DNA of 12,310 nt from Alphaproteobacteria bacterium (GTDB lineage: Bacteria; Pseudomonadota; Alphaproteobacteria; CACIAM-22H2). The stretch covers positions 1-12,310 of the forward strand of contig VGDA01000058.1 of the NCBI GenBank assembly GCA_016869915.1, given 5' to 3'. This document shows, piece by piece, positions 1 through 6,623 of this stretch (the stretch's first letter is position 1; each line of letters begins with the position of its first letter). The position numbers were made by a program, and so were the translations under genes. The notes beneath the pieces were generated by a model. That model did no database searches, was not told where the DNA came from, and saw nothing but the letters and a program-made list of their open reading frames with translations.

Positions 1-1407
1 CTCGCGACTGCGGATGCGGGCCTTCGCTTCGGCCTCGGAGTCGCGCTGCAAGCCGCGCAGGCGCTGGAGGCGGCGGAGGCGGCCTATGGCGCGGCGCTCG
101 CCCTCGACGCGCGCCACGCGCCGTCGCGCGCGAACCTGGCGTTCGTGCTCGGTGCGCTCGGACGCCACGAGGAATCGCTGGTCGCCGCGGACGAGGCGCT
201 GTCCCTCGCGCCGGGCCTGGCCGAGGCGCAGGGCGCTCGCGCCTCGGCGCTGCGCGCGACGGGGCGCGCCGAGGAGGCGCTCGCCGCCATCGATGCCGCG
301 CTGGCGCATGCGCCCGGCAGCGCGCCCTTCCATGCCAACCGCGCCAACGTGCTGCGCGACCTCGGCCGGCTCGCCGAGTCGCGCGAGGCCCATGACCGGG
401 CCATCGCCCTTCAGCCCGGCCTCGCCGATGCGCGGCGCAACCGCGCGATGCTGATGCTGCTGGCCGGCGAGTGGGAGCAGGGCTGGCGCGAATGGGAGTG
501 GCGCAAGCGCTCCTCGGAGCCGTCCGGCGACCGTTTCCCGGCGCGGCCCGCCTGGACCGGCGCCGAGGATCCCGCGGGACGGCGGGTCTTCCTGCACTGG
601 GAGCAGGGCTTCGGCGACACGATCCAGTTCTGCCGCTACGCGCCGCTGCTCGCCGCGCGCGGCGCGCGCGTGGTGCTGTCGGTGCAGGAGCCGCTGCTGC
701 GCCTCGCCGCCAGCCTCGCGCCGGGCATCGAGGTGGTGGGCGGCGCGCGCGAGCCCGCCGGCGGCTTCGACCTGCATTGCCCCCTGATGAGCCTGCCGCT
801 CGCCTTCGGCACGACCCCTGGCAGCGTGCCCCCGCCGGCGCAGCTGCGAGCCCCGCCTGCCCTCGAGGCGGCCTGGGCGACGCGCCTCGGCCCACGCGAC
901 GGCCGCCCGCGCATCGGCCTCGCCTGGAGCGGGCGGCCGTCGCACGCCAACGACCGCAACCGTTCGTTGCCCTTCGCGGCTCTGGCGCCGCTGCTCGGCC
1001 CGGACGCGCGCTGGATCTGCATTCAGCAGGAGATCCGGCAAGCGGACGAGGCGGCGCTGCGCGCGCACGGGCGCGTCGAGCATCTCGGCTTGGGACTCGG
1101 CGACTTCGCGGACACCGCGGCGCTGCTCGCTCAACTCGACCTCGTCGTGTCGGTGGATACCGCCGTCGCTCACCTGGCCGGGACGCTCGGGCTGCCGCTC
1201 TGGCTGCTCCTGCCGCGCGATCCGGACTGGCGCTGGCTCGTCGGGCGCGAGGACACCCCCTGGTATCCTTCGGCGCGGCTGTTCCGGCAGGCCTCGCCGG
1301 GCGGCTGGGCGGGCGTGCTCGACCGGGTCGCCGCCGCCCTGTCGGCGCGGGGCGGCCGCTCGCCGGCGGGCGAGGCTCCGGAAAGACCCTCCGGGTTGTC
1401 AGGATAG
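1..1407 (+). CDS. TPR-repeat protein with GT9-like glycosyltransferase domain, 5'-truncated
   Basis: The reading frame is open from base 1 and ends with TAG at 1405-1407, giving 468 visible residues; the true start lies outside the window. An ATG/GTG inside the frame should not be taken as the start, because TPR-like sequence continues back to the left edge. Residues 1 to about 155 are Ala/Leu-rich helical repeats of about 34 residues, several with the TPR pattern (for example LGRHEESLVAADEAL and LGRLAESREAHDRAI). From about residue 195 the chain resembles the C-terminal half of TPR-glycosyltransferase fusions: LHWEQGFGDTIQFCRYAP, then SVDTAVAHLAGTLGLP near residue 383, then DWRWL and PWYPSARLFRQ. 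In family 9-like enzymes these segments shape the nucleotide-sugar site. Such proteins are usually linked to cell-surface or protein glycosylation, but donor and acceptor cannot be read from sequence. It ends 65 bases before the liv genes and seems functionally unrelated to them. Confidence 0.88.
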   Translation, partial: LATADAGLRFGLGVALQAAQALEAAEAAYGAALALDARHAPSRANLAFVLGALGRHEESLVAADEALSLAPGLAEAQGARASALRATGRAEEALAAIDAALAHAPGSAPFHANRANVLRDLGRLAESREAHDRAIALQPGLADARRNRAMLMLLAGEWEQGWREWEWRKRSSEPSGDRFPARPAWTGAEDPAGRRVFLHWEQGFGDTIQFCRYAPLLAARGARVVLSVQEPLLRLAASLAPGIEVVGGAREPAGGFDLHCPLMSLPLAFGTTPGSVPPPAQLRAPPALEAAWATRLGPRDGRPRIGLAWSGRPSHANDRNRSLPFAALAPLLGPDARWICIQQEIRQADEAALRAHGRVEHLGLGLGDFADTAALLAQLDLVVSVDTAVAHLAGTLGLPLWLLLPRDPDWRWLVGREDTPWYPSARLFRQASPGGWAGVLDRVAAALSARGGRSPAGEAPERPSGLSG

Positions 1408-1423
1408 GGCGCGGCGCTATGTC
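1396..1423 (+). promoter_or_regulatory. Candidate sigma70-type promoter for the liv operon
   Basis: TTGTCA at 1396-1401 differs from the TTGACA consensus at one position. Sixteen bases later comes TATGTC at 1418-1423, a weak match to a -10 box. The -35 box lies in the last codons of the upstream TPR gene, and transcription would begin near 1430, before the livK-like start at 1473. This is pattern matching only; alphaproteobacterial promoters are often poorly conserved at -10, and a chance match is quite possible. Confidence 0.25.
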
Positions 1424-1433
1424 CCGTCCGCCG

Positions 1434-1451
1434 GGGCGGCGCGGGCCGCCC
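1434..1451 (+). other. GC hairpin in the leader of the substrate-binding protein gene
   Basis: GGGCGGC (1434-1440) and GCCGCCC (1445-1451) form a perfect 7-bp stem with a GCGG tetraloop. It sits between the stop of the TPR gene and the Shine-Dalgarno sequence of the binding-protein gene. No T-run follows, so it is not a classical intrinsic terminator. It could mark the end of the upstream transcript or structure the 5' leader of the liv mRNA. The stem is seen directly; any role is inferred. Confidence 0.35.
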
Positions 1452-1472
1452 GCGAACCGATCGGGGAACGCC

Positions 1473-2699
1473 ATGCTGACGACCAAAGGATCCATCGCCT
1501 CCCGCCGCCGCGTGCTCGCGGGCGGTGCCGCCCTCGCCGGCGCGCTGGGCGCGCCCGCCCTCGCCGGCGCGCAGGCGCGCCCGGTCAGGATCGGGCTGCT
1601 CCACCCCGTGACGGGCTTCGTCGCCTATAGCGGCGCGCAGGGTCGCCTCGGCGGCCAGATGGCGATCGACGAGATCAACGCCGCGGGCGGAATCCGCTCG
1701 ATGGGCGGCGCCCGGCTCGAGGCGGTGCTCGGCGACACGCAGGCGAAGGTCGAGGTCGGCGTCGCCGAGGTCGAGAAGATGAACGAGGCGGGCGTCGCCG
1801 CGATCGTCGGCTGCTTCCAGAGCGCGGTCGTGCTCGCGACGACGCAGGCGGCCGCGAAGTACGGCATCCCCTACGCGGTCGATGTCGGCGCGTCCGACCT
1901 CATCACGACGCGCGGCCTTAAGAACGTCTTCCGCCTCAAGCCCGGCTTCGGCAAGTGCGTCGACGAGGCGATCAAGGCGCTCGACGGGATCAACGGCGGC
2001 GCGGGCAAGGTGGCCAGGAGCGCGGTCATCGTCCACGAGAGCTCGGAGTTCGGCACCGGCACGGCGAAGCTGCTCGCCGACCGGCTCCCCGGCATCAACA
2101 TCGAGGTCAAGGAAGTCATCAAGCACGACAACCCGACGCGCAACTTTGACAACGTCGCGCTGCGCATCCGCTCGCTGCGCCCCGACGTGCTGATGATGTC
2201 GAACTACCAGAACGAATACGTGCTGCTCGCGCGCACGCTGCACCAGCAGCGCGTCGACCTCGCGGGCATGTTCTCGGTGCTCGGCGGCGGCTTCAACTAC
2301 AAATTCGCCAAGAACCTGCCCGACGTCGCCGAGCACATGATGGACTACAATCACTGGTTCGCGCCGACCAACCCGAAGGCGCAGGAGATGAAGAGGAAGG
2401 TCGAGGCGACCGGCACGCTCTTCACCTTCGAGGTCTACCTCGCCTACAACGCGGTGAGGCTGGTCGCCGATGCGCTTGAGCGCGCGGGCTCGGCGGACAA
2501 GGATAGGCTGACGGCGGCGCTCGCGTCGTCGACCTGGGCCGACCACTTCATGCCCTACGGCCCGACGCGCTTCGTCGATGGCCAGAACCAGGGCGGCGAG
2601 GCGGCCGCGCTGCAGGTCCTCAAGGGCGACATCGAGGTCGTCTACCCGGCGCAGTTCGCCTCGGCGAAGGCCGTCTTCCCGAAGCCGAAGTTCGGCTGA
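1473..2699 (+). CDS. Liv-type ABC transporter periplasmic substrate-binding protein
   Basis: A 408-residue protein of the leucine/amide-binding family (Peripla_BP_6 type). I chose ATG 1473 because GGGGA lies a few bases upstream and the N-terminus is then a compact export signal; an in-frame ATG at 1419 would add 18 unlikely residues through the leader hairpin. Residues 1-33 contain SRRRVLAGGAALAGALGAPA, a twin-arginine-like motif, a hydrophobic stretch and an AQA cleavage site, so export by Tat is likely. The mature part begins PVRIGLLHPVTGFVAYSG and includes GGQMAIDEINAAGGI and AAIVGCFQSAVVLATTQ, typical of these type I binding-protein folds. It is the first gene of a complete HAAT-type importer cluster. 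The ligand cannot be deduced: members bind branched-chain amino acids, amides, urea, or aromatic or methylated compounds. The neighbouring sarcosine oxidase operon makes an amino-acid-like or N-methylated ligand worth considering. Confidence 0.93.
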   Translation: MLTTKGSIASRRRVLAGGAALAGALGAPALAGAQARPVRIGLLHPVTGFVAYSGAQGRLGGQMAIDEINAAGGIRSMGGARLEAVLGDTQAKVEVGVAEVEKMNEAGVAAIVGCFQSAVVLATTQAAAKYGIPYAVDVGASDLITTRGLKNVFRLKPGFGKCVDEAIKALDGINGGAGKVARSAVIVHESSEFGTGTAKLLADRLPGINIEVKEVIKHDNPTRNFDNVALRIRSLRPDVLMMSNYQNEYVLLARTLHQQRVDLAGMFSVLGGGFNYKFAKNLPDVAEHMMDYNHWFAPTNPKAQEMKRKVEATGTLFTFEVYLAYNAVRLVADALERAGSADKDRLTAALASSTWADHFMPYGPTRFVDGQNQGGEAAALQVLKGDIEVVYPAQFASAKAVFPKPKFG

Positions 2700-2704
2700 C
2701 GGGC

Positions 2705-2743
2705 GCGCGCGCCGGTCCGTCCCCCGGGGGGACCGGCGCGCGC
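2705..2743 (+). other. Strong intercistronic hairpin between binding protein and livH
   Basis: Bases 2705-2718 pair perfectly with 2730-2743 (14 bp, nearly all G/C). The interior can pair further as a short C/G helix with a CCC loop and one mismatch. It begins six bases after the binding-protein stop codon and ends 32 bases before livH. No U-run follows (CATCCCCC), so full rho-independent termination is not indicated. Similar hairpins after binding-protein genes in other ABC operons protect the upstream mRNA or partly attenuate readthrough, giving more binding protein than permease. That role is inferred here. Confidence 0.6.
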
Positions 2744-2775
2744 ATCCCCCGAACGCGCACGCGTCCGCGCGGCCC

Positions 2776-3648
2776 ATGCCCAGCATCGACATCCTCCTCG
2801 CCGGCATCGTGAACGGCCTCGCCGCGGGCGCCGTCTACGTGCTCGTCGCCGTCGGACTGACGCTGATCTACGGCGTGCTGCACATCGTCAACTTCGCGCA
2901 TGGCAGCCTGCTGATGCTCGCCATGTACGCGACCTACTTCCTGTTCGCGAAGGCGGGCGTCGATCCCTATGCCGCGCTGCCGATCGTCGCCGGCGGCGCC
3001 TTCGCGCTTGGCTACGCGCTCTATCGCGGCGTGATCGGCCGCTTCGCGCACGGCAAGGACGAGAACATCCTGCTCATCACGCTCGGCCTGTCGATCGCGC
3101 TCGACAACCTCGCGCTGTTCCTCTTCACCGGCGACACCCAGACGATCGACGTCGCGCATGCCCAGCGCATGGTCGAGTTCGGCCCGCTCTTCCTGCCGCG
3201 CGCGAAGGTCATCGCCTTTGCCGCCGCGCTCGCGATCTGCGCGGCGCTCGGCCTGTGGATGGCGCGCAGCGACACCGGCAAGGCGATCCGCGCGGTCGCG
3301 AAGGAGAGGCAGGGCGCGCGCCTGGTCGGCATCGACGTCGACCATGTCTTCGCGGTGTCCTACGGCATCGGCATCGCCTGCCTCGGCGCGGCGGCCTGCC
3401 TGCTGATGCCGAGCTTCTACGTCTCGCCGAGCTCGGGCCACGCCTTCGTGCTGATCGCCTTCACGACGGTCGTGCTCGGCGGCATGGGCAGCTTCCCCGG
3501 CGCGCTGGCCGGCGGCTTCGCCATCGGCGTGATCGAGTCGCTCGGCGGCCTGCTGCTGGGCGAGCAGCTCGGACAGATCGGAATCTCGCTCGCCTTCATC
3601 CTCGTGCTGCTGCTGCGGCCGACCGGCCTCTTCGGGGCGCGGCGATGA
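2776..3648 (+). CDS. livH: Liv-type ABC transporter permease LivH
   Basis: A 290-residue integral membrane protein of the BPD_transp_2 family, one half of the inner-membrane channel of a HAAT importer. The N-terminus has the family's conserved block NGLAAGAVYVLVAVGLTLIY followed by GVLHIVNFAHG. About eight hydrophobic segments follow. A cytoplasmic loop containing ARLVGIDVDHVFAVSYGIG matches the site where permeases of this type contact the ATPase, and the chain ends VLLLRPTGLFG, the usual LivH-type tail. ATG 2776 gives the expected short N-terminus, but I see no clear Shine-Dalgarno sequence before it, which is unusual compared with the other genes here and may lower its translation relative to the binding protein. 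Its TGA overlaps the ATG of livM in an ATGA junction, suggesting translational coupling. The symbol is by family; the substrate is not known. Confidence 0.93.
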   Translation: MPSIDILLAGIVNGLAAGAVYVLVAVGLTLIYGVLHIVNFAHGSLLMLAMYATYFLFAKAGVDPYAALPIVAGGAFALGYALYRGVIGRFAHGKDENILLITLGLSIALDNLALFLFTGDTQTIDVAHAQRMVEFGPLFLPRAKVIAFAAALAICAALGLWMARSDTGKAIRAVAKERQGARLVGIDVDHVFAVSYGIGIACLGAAACLLMPSFYVSPSSGHAFVLIAFTTVVLGGMGSFPGALAGGFAIGVIESLGGLLLGEQLGQIGISLAFILVLLLRPTGLFGARR

Positions 3649-4607
3649 CCCCGCGCGCGCGCCTCCTTCTCGCCCTTGGCGCGGTCGCGGCGCTCGCGCT
3701 CCCGCTCGTCCTGCCTTCCAACTACGCCGTCAACGTGGCCGTGATGATCCTGTTCTCAGCCTTCCTCGGCCAGGCCTGGAACATCGCCGGCGGCTTCGCG
3801 GGCCAGACCTCGTTCGGGCATGTCGTGTTCTTCGGCACCGGCGCCTATGCCTCGACGATCCTGCACGCGACCTGGGGCTGGAACCCCTGGCTGGCCTGGC
3901 CGGTGGCGGCGCTCGCGGGCGGCGCGGTCGGGCTCGGCATCGGCGCGCTCGCCTTCCGCGCCGGGCTGCGCGGCTCCTACTTCGCGCTCGTCACCCTCGC
4001 CTTCGCGGAGGTCTTCCGCATCCTCGCCAACTCCGCGGAGTTCACGCGCGGCGGCCTCGGAATCCTGATCAAGGCCGACGCGCGCGCCGCGAACTTCCAG
4101 TTCAAGGATCCCGCCTCGCTCTACTACATCGCGCTCGCGCTGGTCGCTGCGTCGCTGGCGATCGCGTGGTGGCTGCGCCGCTCGCGCTTCGGCGCGCAGC
4201 TCGCCGCGATCCGGGAGAACGAGGACGCCGCGCGCGCGCTCGGCATCGACGTGCTGCGCGCCAAGACCCTGTGCATGGGGATCTCCGGCGCGATGGCCGG
4301 CGCGGGCGGCACGTTCTACGCGCAGAAATACCTCTACATCGATCCCTCGATCGCCTTCGGCGTCGAGAAGTCGGTGGAGATGCTGCTCGTCAGCATGATC
4401 GGCGGCGCGGGCACGGTCTTCGGGCCGCTGGTCGGCGCCATCGCGCTTGGCTTCGTGGGCGAGGCGACGCGCGCGCTCACCAGCGCCCAGGGCCTCGGCC
4501 TCGTCGTCTACGGGATGATCCTCGTCGCCATCGTCGCGCGGCTGCCCGACGGGCTGATCGGCCTCTTCGCCCGGCGCATCCGGCGCCGCGGAGGCCGCGA
4601 TGCTTGA
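3645..4607 (+). CDS. livM: Liv-type ABC transporter permease LivM
   Basis: A 320-residue membrane permease, the partner of LivH. ATG 3645 overlaps the livH stop and is preceded by GGGG at 3634-3637. Recognisable family segments are FSAFLGQAWNIAGGFAGQTS with SFGHVVFFGTGAY, then LRGSYFALVTLAFAEVFRI, and the ATPase-contacting loop AARALGIDVLRAKTLCMGIS followed by GAMAGAGGTFYAQKYLYIDP. The C-terminal segment MIGGAGTVFGPLVGAI is also characteristic. The length is near the usual 300-330 for compact LivM proteins, without the N-terminal extension of the E. coli protein. It overlaps livG by 8 bases. LivH and LivM should form a heterodimeric channel driven by LivG and LivF. Confidence 0.93.
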   Translation: MTPRARLLLALGAVAALALPLVLPSNYAVNVAVMILFSAFLGQAWNIAGGFAGQTSFGHVVFFGTGAYASTILHATWGWNPWLAWPVAALAGGAVGLGIGALAFRAGLRGSYFALVTLAFAEVFRILANSAEFTRGGLGILIKADARAANFQFKDPASLYYIALALVAASLAIAWWLRRSRFGAQLAAIRENEDAARALGIDVLRAKTLCMGISGAMAGAGGTFYAQKYLYIDPSIAFGVEKSVEMLLVSMIGGAGTVFGPLVGAIALGFVGEATRALTSAQGLGLVVYGMILVAIVARLPDGLIGLFARRIRRRGGRDA

Positions 4608-5343
4608 GGTGCGCGGCCTGACGCGGTCCTTCGGCGGGCTCAAGGCGGTCGACGGCGTCGACCTCGACGTGCCGGAGGGCGCGATCGTCGGCTTGATCGG
4701 GCCCAACGGCGCGGGCAAGACGACCTGCTTCGCGGCCATCGCGGGATTCGTCAGGCCCGATGCCGGCTCGGTGCGCTTCGCGGGCCGCGACGTGACCGGC
4801 CACGCGCCGCACCTCGTCGCGCGCGCCGGCATGGTGCGCACCTTCCAGATCACCCAGCCCTTCGCGCGGCTCAGCGTGCGCGAGAACGTCATGGTCGGCG
4901 CCTGGCTGCGCCATGGCCGGCGCGCCGAGGCCGAGGAGGCCGCCGATCGCGTCGCGTGCTCCGTCGGCATGGGCGCGATGCTCGACATGCGCGCGGGCGA
5001 CCTCACCGTCGCCGGCCGCAAGCGGCTCGAGCTCGCCCGCGCGCTCGCCACCTCGCCGCGGCTGCTGCTGCTCGACGAGGTGATGGCCGGCCTCAACCCG
5101 ACGGAGGTCGCCGAGATCGTCGGCGTGGTGCGCGCGATCCGCGACGGCGGCGTCACCATCCTGCTGATCGAGCATGTCATGCAGGCGGTGGTCAGCCTCG
5201 CCGAGCATGTCCATGTCCTCAACCAGGGCCGCATCATCGCGCGCGGCACGCCCGCCGCGATCGCCGCCGACCCGGCGGTGGTGGAGGCCTATCTCGGCCA
5301 TGGCGCGGCGGCGCGGCTGGCGGGCGGAGGCGGCGGTGGCTGA
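4600..5343 (+). CDS. livG: Liv-type ABC transporter ATPase LivG
   Basis: A 247-residue cytoplasmic ATPase. ATG 4600 lies inside the end of livM and has GGAGG at 4590-4594. Visible motifs are Walker A GPNGAGKTT, the Q-loop segment RTFQITQPF, Walker B LLLLDEVMAGLNPTE and switch histidine in LLIEHVM. The signature motif reads LTVAGRKRLELARAL rather than LSGGQ or the LSYGQQR-like form of E. coli LivG; the run of residues after it (RLELARAL) is conserved, so I regard this as a subfamily variant rather than damage. The protein ends in a run of six glycines from a GGC/GGT-rich tract that also encodes the ribosome-binding site of livF. It pairs with LivF to power the importer. Confidence 0.93.
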   Translation: MLEVRGLTRSFGGLKAVDGVDLDVPEGAIVGLIGPNGAGKTTCFAAIAGFVRPDAGSVRFAGRDVTGHAPHLVARAGMVRTFQITQPFARLSVRENVMVGAWLRHGRRAEAEEAADRVACSVGMGAMLDMRAGDLTVAGRKRLELARALATSPRLLLLDEVMAGLNPTEVAEIVGVVRAIRDGGVTILLIEHVMQAVVSLAEHVHVLNQGRIIARGTPAAIAADPAVVEAYLGHGAAARLAGGGGGG

Positions 5344-6058
5344 CGCGGGCGCGCCGATCCTCGAGGTGCGGGGCCTGCACGCGGGCTATGGCGCGGTCGA
5401 GGTGCTGCGCGGCGTCGACCTCGAGCTGCGCGCGGGCGAGATCGTGGCGCTGCTCGGCAGCAACGGTGCCGGCAAGTCGACGCTCAACAACAACCTCTCC
5501 GGCATCTACCGGCCCTTCGCGGGATCGATCCGCTTCCTCGGCGAGGAGATCGCCGGCGCGCCGCCCACGCGCATCGTCGCGGCCGGGCTCGTGCATGTCC
5601 CCGAGGGGCGGCGCGTCTTCCCCGACCTCTCGGTGCGCGAGAACCTGGAGCTCGGCAGCTATCGCCGAGGCCGCGCCGCGCGGGCGCGCAACCTCGAGCG
5701 CGTCGTGTCGATCTTCCCGCGCCTGGGCGAGCGCGCGCGCCAGGCCGCGGGCACGCTGTCGGGCGGCGAGCAGCAGATGCTCGCGATCGGCCGCGGGCTG
5801 ATGGGCGAGCCGCGGCTGCTGATCCTCGACGAGCCCTCGCTCGGGCTGTCGCCGCTGCTGGTGGAGGAGATGTTCGCGCTGGTCGGCCGGCTCAACGCCG
5901 ACGGGCTGTCGGTCCTGCTGGTCGAGCAGAACGTCGTGCAGTCGCTCGCCATCGCGCATCGCGCCTACGTGCTCGAGCACGGCGCCATCGCGCTTTCCGG
6001 CGCGGCGGCCGACCTCGCGCGCGACCCCGCGCTGCGGCGCAGCTATCTCGGCCTCTAG
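5336..6058 (+). CDS. livF: Liv-type ABC transporter ATPase LivF
   Basis: A 240-residue ATPase. I chose GTG 5336, which overlaps the end of livG by 8 bases and has GGAGG at 5326-5330; an in-frame ATG at 5300 would add 12 residues lying within livG. Motifs: Walker A GSNGAGKSTLNNN, the LivF-typical VHVPEGRRVFPDLSVRENL, signature LSGGEQQMLAIGRGLM, Walker B LLILDEPSLGLSPLLVEEMF, and VLLVEQNV, where Gln takes the usual switch-His position, as is normal in LivF proteins. It is the last gene of the importer cluster. Its stop codon is only 13 bases from the stop of the convergent soxG, so the liv mRNA very probably runs into soxG antisense unless terminated at once. Confidence 0.93.
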   Translation: MADAGAPILEVRGLHAGYGAVEVLRGVDLELRAGEIVALLGSNGAGKSTLNNNLSGIYRPFAGSIRFLGEEIAGAPPTRIVAAGLVHVPEGRRVFPDLSVRENLELGSYRRGRAARARNLERVVSIFPRLGERARQAAGTLSGGEQQMLAIGRGLMGEPRLLILDEPSLGLSPLLVEEMFALVGRLNADGLSVLLVEQNVVQSLAIAHRAYVLEHGAIALSGAAADLARDPALRRSYLGL

Positions 6059-6070
6059 GGCGTCGCGCCC
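6058..6070. terminator. Weak candidate hairpin between convergent livF and soxG
   Basis: GGGCG (6058-6062), loop TCG, CGCCC (6066-6070) form a 5-bp stem starting at the last base of the livF stop. An alternative GCCC/GGGC pairing (6067-6070 with 6075-6078) overlaps it. There is no T-run on either strand and the stem is short, so termination here is doubtful. The whole convergent gap holds nothing else. Confidence 0.2.
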
Positions 6071-6071
6071 G

Positions 6072-6623
6072 TCAGGGCACGGCGTGCTCGCGCGCGGCCT
6101 CGGCCAGCAGGTCCCAGGCATGGGCCGCGAAGGAGCGGCGCATCTCCACGCGGAAGCCGAGCGGCCGGTGGCGCCAGAGCACGATCTCCACCTTGCCGAG
6201 CAGCGTGCGCGTGCACATGCCCTCCGGGAACGCGGCGGGATCTAGGTCGAGCGGGCAGCCCGCGGCGAGCAGCGCCTCGGCGCACGGGCCGCTCGCGGTC
6301 AGCGCGGCATGGCGGTCGGAGACGCGCACCAGCGCATGCGGCGCGCCGGCGAGCGCGCCGCGCAGCGCGTCCTCGGCCGCGTCCTCCTCGGCGCGCGGCG
6401 CGAGCAGCAGCCACTCGTCCGGACCGAGCCAGAGCGCGGCGCGCTCGCCCTCGACCGAGGCGCGGCAGGCCTCCAGCGACGGCGTCGCGCCGAAGGCCGC
6501 GCCGGCGCGCGCGGCCACGTCGGCGCCGCCGCGCAGCACGAAGCGCGCGGCGGGCGCGCAGGGCGCGAGCAGCAGGCGCCCCGGCAGGTCGAGGCGCGCG
6601 CGGCCGTCGAGCGGATCAGCCAT
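6072..6623 (-). CDS. soxG: Sarcosine oxidase gamma subunit
   Basis: A 183-residue protein matching the gamma subunit of heterotetrameric sarcosine oxidase in length and in conserved pieces: LWLGPDEWLLLAP near residue 64, VSDRHAALTASGP, GCPLDLDPAAFPEG, RTLLGKVEIVLWR and GFRVEMRRSFAAH near the end. The gamma subunit folds like a small folate-binding GcvT-related domain and contacts the alpha subunit; it carries no cofactor of its own. ATG 6621-6623 (read on the minus strand) has GGGGAG eight bases upstream, and the start overlaps the end of soxA by 8 bases, so coupled translation is likely. It is the last gene of the sox operon and lies tail to tail with livF. Confidence 0.92.
   Translation of the reverse strand: MADPLDGRARLDLPGRLLLAPCAPAARFVLRGGADVAARAGAAFGATPSLEACRASVEGERAALWLGPDEWLLLAPRAEEDAAEDALRGALAGAPHALVRVSDRHAALTASGPCAEALLAAGCPLDLDPAAFPEGMCTRTLLGKVEIVLWRHRPLGFRVEMRRSFAAHAWDLLAEAAREHAVP

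Noticed and set aside
471..1472. In-frame upstream extension of the binding-protein gene to bases inside the TPR gene
   Set aside because: The frame is open, but the extension is Arg-rich shadow of the TPR gene; the Shine-Dalgarno and Tat signal fix the start at 1473.
1170..2807. Long minus-strand open frame across the TPR gene end and the binding-protein gene
   Set aside because: It spans two genes that are clearly coding on the other strand and gives an Arg/Asp/Ala-rich chain without domains.
5320..5340. GGC/GGT repeat tract at the livG/livF junction as a possible slippage or phase-variation site
   Set aside because: The run is short, imperfect and serves as the ribosome-binding region of livF; nothing suggests length variation.
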